Assembly: GCA_964504135.1 (NCBI GenBank)
Contig: CAZDCW010000003.1
Span: 18,406 to 82,405 of the forward strand
Direction: 5' to 3'
From: JACPTG01 sp964504135
GTDB lineage: Archaea > Nanobdellota > Nanobdellia > Woesearchaeales > UBA10216
DNA length: 64,000 bases
The notes beneath the pieces were generated by a model that was not told where the DNA came from, did no database searches, and saw only the letters and a list, made by a program, of their open reading frames with translations. Positions 42,046 through 51,600 of this stretch are shown here, piece after piece. Each line of letters begins with the position of its first letter. The stretch's first letter is position 1. The translations under genes and the position numbers were made by a program.

Positions 42046-42054
42046 TTTTTTAAA
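42046..42054 (+). promoter_or_regulatory. TATA box of the 172-aa coiled-coil gene
   Basis: TTTTTTAAA centred 26 nt before GTG 42076, with no ribosome site; leaderless start on GTG. Confidence 0.55.
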
Positions 42055-42075
42055 TCCTGCGACATTCGCCTTTGG

Positions 42076-42594
42076 GTGAATAATGCAGGAAAATTTTTTC
42101 TCGGCACAGTTGCCGTTGCTTATGCCGTGCTTAACATCATGTGCGGGATTGAGGTGGTTAGTCTTAGGCGTGAGGTTGATGCGCAGAGGGCGTCTTCAGC
42201 CACAAATGCACAGGTTAAAAATTTGTCCGATTACGTATCAGGCTTGCCCGGCAGGCTATCAGATTCCGAGAGGGCAGCAGTTGAAAGAGAAACAAGAATC
42301 CGGGATTATCTTTCAGGCCGCATTGAAGGCCTGAGCACTAGGGTTGACGGACTCGAAAGATGGAAGAGTGCCACTGAATATGGCGCGAACAAGGTTGAAA
42401 CACTGTGGAATCTCAGGGATGTACAGCGCGGGCAGATTGAAGATTTGAGGCGCGATCTTGCTGCAGTGAGGAGTTTATACAATGCGCAGGGAAGTAAGAA
42501 TGAGTCGTTTTACAACAGTATAACTAATTTGGAGAGGAAGCTTGCAGAACTCTCAGGAATTCCCAATCCCGACCCTGAAGTGCAGGGCAGGTAG
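42076..42594 (+). CDS. signal-anchored coiled-coil protein, 172 aa
   Basis: GTG start. An N-terminal membrane helix (about 6-26, GKFFLGTVAVAYAVLNIMCG) is followed by ~140 residues of heptad-like coiled coil (RDYLSGRIEGLSTRVDGLERW; QIEDLRRDLAAVRSL). It is probably an outward-facing rod anchored at its N-terminus. No family recognised. It lies between paralogs B and C, each with its own promoter. Confidence 0.65.
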   Translation: MNNAGKFFLGTVAVAYAVLNIMCGIEVVSLRREVDAQRASSATNAQVKNLSDYVSGLPGRLSDSERAAVERETRIRDYLSGRIEGLSTRVDGLERWKSATEYGANKVETLWNLRDVQRGQIEDLRRDLAAVRSLYNAQGSKNESFYNSITNLERKLAELSGIPNPDPEVQGR

Positions 42595-42687
42595 TCCTGC
42601 TTTAACATGCATTTTCACTGATTTTTTCCTGGAAAACCGCAAAGCAAAAGCAAAACCTTTTTACAACGAATCAGATTCCTCATTTTA

Positions 42688-43824
42688 ATGCTAAGGGATG
42701 AAGTTGTTGGAAAGCTGGATCCCTCCAAGGTTGCCCTGTGGGGTTTTCTTCGCTCTATTGGACCTGGCGAGCCATTGTCAGGCGAGGCTGTTAACAGGAG
42801 TATTAATGTCAGGGGCGTAGATTACATGATAGAATCCGCCAGTGGAAGGTCCTTGGACATCGGCTCGGCTGGCATCTCTTTGCATAATTCTGCGGGGCAT
42901 GCCCTCAACTATGATACGCTGGATGCGGTTATGGAGGATTATGAGCTCACTGCTTCATTTGGGAATCAGGACGCGCAGCAGACGGCAGCCCTTCTCAGCC
43001 GCATGGAGCAGACTTTGCTATTCTGGAAGGCTTTTGCTTCTGAACTGAGGGAGATGCCCGCAAAGTTTTCTGCGGCTGAATTGGACGGCCTTCATTCCAG
43101 GCGTTATATGGCTGCGTTCAGGCAGCAGCTTATACCTTCAGGAAGAGTTATCAGGAAGGGTTCGCTTGATGCCAAGCAGGATAGACAGCCGCTGGAATAC
43201 TGTTGGGATACGTATGATTCTATAACCTTTGTAAGGCCAGGCTCTCCGGGTGATCATAATGCGCAGATTGTGGTGGAAGGTGTCCACGCTCTGCGCGGGA
43301 TTATTTTTAACGATCCGCAGGCAGAGGATTTAAGGCGTCTTTATGTGGCAAATCATATTGACCTGATGGCCTATCTTGGCGTGAAATGTGCAGTCGGTGC
43401 CAGGCAGCCTGGCAGCCTCTTTCGGTATGCCTTGGCTGCCGGGGGGCTCGTTGTCCTGCTGGGTTACAGTTCCCTGACCTTCCTCACCCAGCCTCCTTCA
43501 GGCTCCTCGTTTGCCGCAGCCACGCCTACTCCGGCAGTCTCAGCCACGCCTATGGCTGCAACACAGGTAGCCGCTTCAACCCCGGTGCCTGTTTCAACGC
43601 CTCAGGCTGTTGCTCCTCTGGTTCCCGGGGTTCTTGGAAGGGATTATCATCTCGGCCTTCCGGTGGTTCCTTATGGAGAGCAAACCAGCCGCAGGTATTC
43701 AGTGAATGCGCCAATAGTCCCGAGTGGAAATCTGCCTGGGCTCCCGACGCCTGCTGCTTCGCCGGCTCCGAGGGCTGGGCAAGGCTTTCTGCCTGTTGTG
43801 CCGGCAAGCTACACTTCAAAGTGA
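42688..43824 (+). CDS. orphan single-pass surface protein, paralog C
   Basis: 378 residues, plan as A and B: MLRDEVVGKLDPSKVALWGF, inner domain ending RRLYVANHIDLMAYLGVKC, membrane helix (about 247-264), and the same outer tail as B (PTPAVSATPMAATQ ... FLPVVPASYTSK). TATA-like CCTTTTTACAA lies 28 nt before the ATG. Confidence 0.7.
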   Translation: MLRDEVVGKLDPSKVALWGFLRSIGPGEPLSGEAVNRSINVRGVDYMIESASGRSLDIGSAGISLHNSAGHALNYDTLDAVMEDYELTASFGNQDAQQTAALLSRMEQTLLFWKAFASELREMPAKFSAAELDGLHSRRYMAAFRQQLIPSGRVIRKGSLDAKQDRQPLEYCWDTYDSITFVRPGSPGDHNAQIVVEGVHALRGIIFNDPQAEDLRRLYVANHIDLMAYLGVKCAVGARQPGSLFRYALAAGGLVVLLGYSSLTFLTQPPSGSSFAAATPTPAVSATPMAATQVAASTPVPVSTPQAVAPLVPGVLGRDYHLGLPVVPYGEQTSRRYSVNAPIVPSGNLPGLPTPAASPAPRAGQGFLPVVPASYTSK

Positions 43825-43887
43825 AATGGCGCATTATATAATCCTTAAAGTCAGTTTTTTATGCTGTGGCCGCTTACATGATTGTTG

Positions 43888-44748
43888 ATGGGCAGGTTTT
43901 TTTCAGCAGTGCTTGGGCTTTCGGCTGCACTGGCCGTTGGCGCTGTTCTGTATAATTCAGATGTTGACAGGAGGAATTATCGCAGGGAGTTCATGGATGC
44001 AGCGGCAGGCCATGCCTCTGTCCTGTCCTCAAACGATTCTGCCTTGCAGAGTGATATTTCCGCAATTGCAAAGGAGGTCAGGCAGCTTAGGTCTTCCACA
44101 GAGCTTCAGTTAAGTTCGATTCAGGGGGTTTACACCAGCATTTCAAGGCGGCTTGAGAATGTTGAGTCAGGCGTTGTGTCTGTCGGGAAGGATACCTCTG
44201 CGATGAGGACCTCAGTCTCCGGCTCTTCAGAGGAGGTTGTGCTCAGGAATAACCAGATTCTTGCCGAGTTCAGGGACTTGCGCAAGGACTATGCCCTCAT
44301 TATTGAGCTGCTGAATTCCAGCCCGCAGGGTCCTTTGTTTCATCCGCAGTACGGCTGGCTGGGAAGTAAGGAAAATTTTGGCAGCGCGGTTCCGGATTAC
44401 TGGACAACCGACAGGTCTGTTCTGCTGCGCTTTGCACCTCAGATTAGGGCTTCCATTTCGGCGCCCCTTTCAGAGGTTTACCAGGACAGACCCCAGTACT
44501 CCTTTCTTGTGGCCAGGAATGCGGTTGGAAGCCTTGATGAGGCCATTGACGGCCTGGACAGTAATGGCGAGTTCATGGACCGCGCCTCTACGCTGCTTGT
44601 TTATTCAGTCCAGCCTGCCGGAGCCAGCCGTCAGTTGTATCAGTTGTCTTTGGTTCTTGCAAACACAGAAAGCCATCCTCTTGGCGCCCTGAGAAGCATC
44701 CCGATTTCAGGCCAGTTGGCCGGGGAATTGGCAAAGCCTTCGTCTTAG
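43888..44748 (+). CDS. signal-anchored protein with coiled coil and C-terminal domain
   Basis: 286 residues. An N-terminal membrane helix (FFSAVLGLSAALAVGAVLY), then ~120 residues of coiled coil (AIAKEVRQLRSSTELQL; ILAEFRDLRKDYALIIELL), then a ~140-residue globular domain (APQIRASISAPLSEVYQD; LYQLSLVLANTES). The coiled-coil part parallels the 172-aa gene upstream. Not recognised. A TATA-like GTTTTTTATG lies about 29 nt before the ATG. Confidence 0.6.
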   Translation: MGRFFSAVLGLSAALAVGAVLYNSDVDRRNYRREFMDAAAGHASVLSSNDSALQSDISAIAKEVRQLRSSTELQLSSIQGVYTSISRRLENVESGVVSVGKDTSAMRTSVSGSSEEVVLRNNQILAEFRDLRKDYALIIELLNSSPQGPLFHPQYGWLGSKENFGSAVPDYWTTDRSVLLRFAPQIRASISAPLSEVYQDRPQYSFLVARNAVGSLDEAIDGLDSNGEFMDRASTLLVYSVQPAGASRQLYQLSLVLANTESHPLGALRSIPISGQLAGELAKPSS

Positions 44749-44891
44749 CATGATGACGAATTCCAAACAGTAAGTTTATATAAATCCTTATAATTGTAAT
44801 TATTTCATAATGGTGACATTGCAATAAACTTTTTATATTAGCCCGGTTTCAGGCAGCAGACTGATGTTTAACAACCTTAGGGGGTGTAGCT

Positions 44892-45671
44892 ATGACAAAT
44901 AGTCCAAATGCTTCTAGACGGGATTTTGTGAGGGGAGGAGGCCTTGCAGGGCTTGCTGCTGCACTTCACCCGGGTGTATTGGCTTCTGCATTAACAGGCC
45001 CTTCAGCAGGTTCGTCAGCCCTGTCAGCTTCCTCTGGGACTGTGGGCCCATTAGAGCGTTTTCTGGCCTATAGGTCTTTGTCTTATCCTCAGCCAGATAC
45101 CAAGCGTCCGGATTATGTTGTTCCGAAGGGTGCTTCAGCAGCCCCTGGTCTGTACATAGTTCAGGCTCCTCTGTTTGAAGGTTCTAAACATTCTGCTCAG
45201 GAAAGTCAAAGGAGGCCCTGGAGCACTCAGAATGGTTGGCTTGATACGAGGACGATAAAGCAAGTTCTGCAGCAGTACGGTGCGGTTTTGGACCTAGAAC
45301 AACTAAAGGCTGAAATTGGAGCTTTATTGACTGTAGAACTTGCCGACAGGCTGTATGTGTCTGAAATACGTGCCTTAACCGAGTTTGCCAGCAATTCTCA
45401 TCGCGATTTGGGAGTAGCGACCAATGCTGCTGAAAAGCACTGGGAATTTAATGGCGCGGCGTTTGACGGCGTGCTTGGCCCTGGTAATTATGAGGCTGTT
45501 GTGTTGCAGGGTTACGTTGACGGACCGTATTGTTTTGTCAAGATTAAGGCCGAGGCTCCTGGCTCTTCATTGGGCGGAGTTGCATATGCCTTTGCAATGA
45601 CCCGTCCAGTGGCTCTTGAGTTGCAGGATAGGGTTAACCAGGTTAGAAGGCAGTATGATCTGCCTCGCTGA
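44892..45671 (+). CDS. exported protein with twin-arginine signal
   Basis: 259 residues. SRRDFVRGGGLAGLAAAL is a clear twin-arginine signal (R-R-D-F with a hydrophobic run), so the protein would be exported folded; no tat genes are in the window. The mature domain is unrecognised, with a beta-rich C-terminal half (NYEAVVLQGYVDGPYCFVKI). GGGGTGT precedes the ATG; a TATA-like TTTTTATATTAG lies about 50 nt upstream. It ends 3 nt before the giant repeat protein, so the two are probably one operon and may act together at the surface. Confidence 0.65.
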   Translation: MTNSPNASRRDFVRGGGLAGLAAALHPGVLASALTGPSAGSSALSASSGTVGPLERFLAYRSLSYPQPDTKRPDYVVPKGASAAPGLYIVQAPLFEGSKHSAQESQRRPWSTQNGWLDTRTIKQVLQQYGAVLDLEQLKAEIGALLTVELADRLYVSEIRALTEFASNSHRDLGVATNAAEKHWEFNGAAFDGVLGPGNYEAVVLQGYVDGPYCFVKIKAEAPGSSLGGVAYAFAMTRPVALELQDRVNQVRRQYDLPR

Positions 45672-45674
45672 AAA

Positions 45675-48600
45675 ATGGATTTTTCCAGGGCTTCAAGAAT
45701 CTTGTTTGTTATTCTTGTAAATTTCATGCTGCTTGCAACTCCTTTGGCTGTTGCTGATGACGAAGGCGGAGAGGACAGCGGTGGCGATGATGGCGGTGAC
45801 TGGGGGGATGGTGGTGATGAAGATTCAGGTGATGTAGGCGATTACCCTGACCCTGATTATCCTGAGCCTGATACTCCTGTTCCTGATTATCCTGAGCCTG
45901 ATACTCCTGTTCCTGATTATCCTGAGCCTGACACTCCTACTCCAGACGTCCCTGCCCCTGATACTCCTGTCCCGCCTCCAACCCCAACTCCAGTAACCCC
46001 CACTCCTCCAGGCCCTGAGCCTTGTGACGTTCCTGGTGTTCCCACCTTGTCTTCGCCGGCAGAGGGCGCATCCTTGTCCTCAACCACTTCCCAGGTTACT
46101 CTTAGCTGGCAGAATGGAGCTTCAAGCTATGATGTAAGGGCTGATTATAGTGGCGCGACTGAGAGGGACTCAAGGAACAACTGCGCTGGCAGCCCTCATT
46201 TTGTCTGCATTAACAGTTTCGGAAGCAGTTCTATCACAATAAACGTTAGGCCCGGGACCACTTATAGTTGGTGGGTTCATGGCAGGAATGGCTGCGGCAC
46301 TGGCGAGTTTGCCAGGAGGACCTTCAGCGTGCAGTCAGTTCCTCCTTCGCCTGCAAACCGCGTCCCTTCCTGGAATTCCATTGGCAGCAAGGAGGGCCAG
46401 GAGGGCACCTTTCTTACTTTTGATTCAACTGCCTTTGACTCTGATGGCAATTTCCTTACGTTTACAGCTTCCGGTATGCCCACCAACGCTGTAACAGACC
46501 AGACCAGCGGGGGCGCTGTCGTTATAAGGGCAAAGGGCGAGTACGCTTCCGGCTGGCCTGAGATGAAGCTGAAGGTTAACGGCCAGGAGGTTAGGTCATG
46601 GACTGTTGATTCCTCATCGTATCGCGACTTCACTGCCAGCGTGCCTTCCTATTCAGACGGCCAGGAAATCGCGGTTGTGTTCACGAATGACCTTGTTGTG
46701 AGTGGCGCTGACCGCAATCTTCTTGTTGATACAATTACAGTGAATGACAGGATTATCCAGGCAAGGTCTGTTGTGTATGACCGGGGTGATGGCGCAGCTG
46801 CCTTTGATGGAACCGACTTGATTTCCGACAGGAGCGAGTACATGCCCTGGAGCGGCGCCTTGAGGTTTGCCCTGGGCCCAAGGTTCATCTGGACTCCTGA
46901 CTTCACCCAGTCAGGCTCTTATCAGGTTACTTACACTGCAAGTGACGGCTCCCTTTCTGCTTCAGCAGCAATACCTATAACTATTGGTGACGTTCCGCAG
47001 CTTCCTGTTAACCGGCCTCCTGTGCTGGATCCGATAGGCTCAAAGTCTGTTAACGAGGGCAGCACCCTTGAGTTTGTTATCTCAGGCTCAGACCCGGATA
47101 ACAATCCTTTGTCTTTCTTTGGCCTTGACCTTCCAAGGGGTGCGGTCTTTAACCCTTCCACCCGTACTTTCAGATGGACTCCTGATTTTGACCAGGCCGG
47201 CTCCTATCAGGTTGGCTTTTCAGTCAGTGACGGCTCTTTGACAGATTCAGAAACAATTACCATCACTGTGAATAATCTGAACCGCGGGCCTTTCCTTGAC
47301 CCGATAGCTGACAGGCAGGTGCGTGAGGGCCAGCTTTTGCAGTTCACGGTTTCTGGCTCTGACACGGATGGTGATGCCTTGACTTTCTCCGCCAGCAGTT
47401 TGCCGAGGGGAGCTTCTTTTGATTCCGCCACCCGCACTTTTTCGTGGACACCTGGCTTTGATCAGGCCGGAGTGTATGACGGCAATCAGGCTGTGAGGTT
47501 TACAGTGACTGACACTGGAGGGCTTTCCCATAACAGGGTGGTTGTAATAACTGTCCTGGATGTTGTGCAGCCGGTCGCAAACAGGCCTCCTGTTTTGGAC
47601 GCCATTGGCGCCAAACATGTGTTTGAGGGCAGCCTGCTCACATTCACTGTAAGTGGCTCTGACCCTGATGGCGATCAGCTTTTTTTCAGGGCGACAGGCA
47701 TTCCGTCAGGCGCTTCATTTAATGCCGCCACGCGGCAGTTCTCCTGGACTCCTTCCTTCACGCAGTCTGGTTCTTATCAGGTCACTTTCATTGTTGCTGA
47801 CAGTACTGGCACGGCCGCGCTTGAGGATTCTGAAACAATTGCCATCACCGTTGTTAACGTTAACCAGGCCCCTGTTCTTGACTCCATAGGCCCAAGGTCT
47901 GTCAATGAGAATCAGTTGCTTCAGTTTACTGTGTCTGGCAGTGATCCTGATGGCGACGCGCTGTCCTTCACTGCAGGCAGCCTTCCCTCTGGCGCCTCTT
48001 TCAATTCTGCAACTAGAATATTCTCCTGGACCCCTAACTCTGTCCAGTCAGGAACCTATAATGTCAGGTTCAGCGTTTCAGACGGAAAGGCGTCGGATTT
48101 TGAGGACGTTGTTATTACTGTCAATGACATTATAGCTTTAAACAGTCCGCCTGTTCTTGACTCCATAGGGCCAAAGTCAGTTAGCGAGGGCCAGCTTTTG
48201 CAATTCGCTGTCTCTGGCAGCGATTCTGATGGCGATGCTTTGTCTTTCACTGCCTCTAATCTGCCTTCAGGCGCCTCTTTCAATTCTGCAACCCGTACTT
48301 TTTCGTGGACTCCTTCTTTTGCGCAGTCTGGCGTGTATGATGGCGTGGTTTTTGCAGTGTCTGATGGAAAGGGCGGCTCTGACTCTGAGGCTGTTACCAT
48401 TACGGTTAACAATGTCAACCGCGCCCCGTCGCTGAGTCCTGTTGGTAATAAGGCTGTGAATGAGAATAGCTTGCTTCAGTTTAGTGTTTCAGCTTCTGAT
48501 CCTGATGGTGATTCAATTACATTTTCATCGTCAGCTCTTNNNNNNNNNNNNNNNNNNNNNNNNNNNNNNNNNNNNNNNNNNNNNNNNNNNNNNNNNNNNN

Positions 48601-51600
48601 NNNNNNNNNNNNNNNNNNNNNNNNNNNNNNNNNNNNNNNGTGATTCAATTACATTTTCATCGTCAGCTCTTCCTTCTGGGGCTTCTTTTAGCTCTAGCAC
48701 AGGTATCTTCTCTTGGACTCCTTCTTTTGTGCAGTCTGGTTCTTATCAGGTTGCTTTTTCGGCTAGTGATGGTTCGCTGGCTGCTTCGGAAACGATTACG
48801 ATTACTGTGGGTAATGTTAATCGTGCTCCTGTTTTGAGTGCGGTTGGCAGTAAGGCTGTGAATGAGAATAGCTTGCTTCAGTTTACTGTGTCTGGTAGTG
48901 ATCCTGATGGTGATGCTTTGACTTTTTCCGCTTCTGCTCTTCCTTCTGGGGCTTCTTTTGGCACAGCCACTGGCGTGTTTTCTTGGACTCCTTCTTTTGT
49001 GCAGTCTGGTTCTTATCAGGTTACTTTTTCGGCTAGTGATGGTTCGCTGGCTGCTTCGGAAACGATAACGATAACTGTCAGTAACGTCAATCGTGCTCCT
49101 GTTTTGGACCCTGTTGGCAATAAGATTGTGAATGAGGGTGTCCTGCTTCAGTTTACTGTGTCTGGTAGTGATCCTGATGGCGCTTCTCTTACATTTGCTG
49201 CTTCTGGTCTTCCTTCTGGGGCTTCTTTTAGCACAGCCACTGGCGTGTTTTCGTGGACTCCTTCTTTTGCGCAGTCTGGCTCTTATCAGGTTACCTTTTC
49301 TGTAACTGACAGCTCTTTGGTGGCGACTGAGACAATCACTATTACTGTTAATAATGTTAATCGTGCTCCTGTTTTGAATCCGATTGGTGCGAGGTCTGTT
49401 AATGAGAATCAGCCTCTCCAGTTTACTGTGTCTGGCAGTGACCCTGATGGTGATGCTGTGACTTTCCCTGCTTCCAATCTTCCTGCTGGCGCGTCTTATA
49501 CTGTTTCCAATGGTGTTTTCTCTTGGACTCCTTCTTTCTTCCAGGCTGGCAGCTATCAGCCGACCTTCTCCATATCAGATGGCTCTCTTGCAACGTCAGA
49601 GACTGTTACAATTACCGTTAACAACGTCAACCGTGCTCCGTCGTTGGGTCCTGTTGGTAACAAGGTTGTGAGTGAGGGTGTGGCTTTGCAGTTTACCGTG
49701 TCTGGCAGTGACCCGGATAATGATGTCTTGGCGTTTTCAGCAGTTGGCCTTCCGTCCGGGGCTTTCTTCAGCACTGTTACAGGCGCTTTCTCGTGGACTC
49801 CTTCTTTTGCGCAGTCTGGTTCCTATCAGGTCACCTTTTCTGTGTCTGACGGCTCTTTGTCCGCATCAGAAACGATAACAATAACAGTGACCAATGTTAA
49901 TCGTGCTCCTGTTTTGAGTGCGGTTGGCAGTAAGGCTGTGAATGAGAATAGCTTGCTTCAGTTTACTGTTTCAGCTTCTGATCCTGATGGTGATTCAATT
50001 ACATTTTCATCGTCAGCTCTTCCTTCTGGGGCTTCTTTTAGCTCCAGCACAGGTATCTTCTCCTGGACCCCGTCCTTCACGCAGTCTGGCTCTTATCAGG
50101 TTACGTTCACTGCCAGTGATGGTTCTCTGCCATCCTCCGAGGCTATTACTATTACAGTTAATAATGTTAATCGTGCTCCTGTTTTGTCTCCGGTAGGTAA
50201 TAAGGTTGTGAATGAGAATCAGCTTTTGCAGTTTACTGTGTCTGGCAGTGACCCTGATGGTGATGCTGTGACTTTCCCTGCTTCCAATCTTCCTGCTGGC
50301 GCGTCTTATACTGTTTCCAATGGTGTTTTCTCTTGGACTCCTTCTTTTACCCAGTCTGGCTCTTATCAGGTTACCTTCTCCATTAATGATGGTTCTCTTT
50401 CATCTTCGGAGACTATTACTATTACAGTTAATAATGTTAATCGTGCTCCTGTTTTGTCTCCGGTAGGTAATAAGGTTGTGAATGAGAATCAGCTTTTGCA
50501 GTTTACTGTGTCTGGCAGTGACCCTGATGGTGATGCTGTGACTTTCCCTGCTTCCAATCTTCCTGCTGGCGCGTCTTATACTGTTTCCAATGGTGTTTTC
50601 TCGTGGACTCCTTCTTTTACGCAGTCAGGTTCCTATCAGGTGACTTTCTCAGCCAGCGACGGTTCGCTGGCAACTTCAGAGGTAGTTACCATTACGGTTA
50701 ATAATGTCAACCGCGCTCCTGTGTTGAATCCTATTGGCAACAAGGCTGTTAATGAGGGCAGCCCGCTGCAGTTCACGGTTTCTGGCAGTGATCCGGACAG
50801 CGATGCATTGACTTTCAGCGCATCCAATCTTCCTTCAGGCGCCACTTTTAGCCCTTCATCCGGCGCTTTCTCCTGGACGCCTTCCTTTGAGCAGGCAGGC
50901 TCTTACACGGTTACTTTCGTAGCTTCAGACAGATCGCTTACAGCCTCTGAGACTATAACAATCAGCGTGGCAAATGTGAACCGCGGCCCGAGAATCACTA
51001 CAACTCCTCTTGGTGAGCTGGTAGAGAACGACCTGAAGGGCTTCTCAACCGTCTATAATTATGATGCTGATGCTGTTGACCCTGATAATGACCGGGTTAC
51101 TTTCTCTTTGACCGTTAAGCCTGATGGGGCCACTGTTAACCCGGACACAGGGCTGGTGCTCTGGACACCCGGCAGCAGGCAGCTTGGCCCTGCGTTCTTC
51201 ACTATTGTCGCCTCAGACGGAAACCTGAATGACACGCAGAGCTGGACTGTTACAGTCAAGCTTCCTGACCGCATCGGCATTCCAAGGCAGGAGCTTTTCG
51301 TGGAGCACGTTATCCTGCCAGAATGCATTGAGGCAGGTGACAGGGCTCTTGTCTATGTGTCTGTGGAGAACATTGGCAACTATCCGCAGGACGAGGTCAC
51401 TGTCACTGCGCTTGCATTTGATGATGACATGAGGAAGCGCATAGGGCCTTTTGACCTGGACATCGGAGAGTCTGTTTCTAAGCCGTTTTACATGGACATC
51501 CCTGAGGACGCTGCTCCTGGCAAGTATGACATGAGGATTACAATCAGCAATGACTTTGTGAGGCGTGTCAAGCACCGTGAGGTTGAAATCAGCGCTAGGT

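Noticed and set aside
47207..47618. Long antisense frames within the giant repeat genes (45.7-51.6 kb and 56.6-61.9 kb, including 59501-60448)
   Set aside because: They follow the repeat period of the sense genes and have low-complexity products; the sense frames have signal peptides and known domains.
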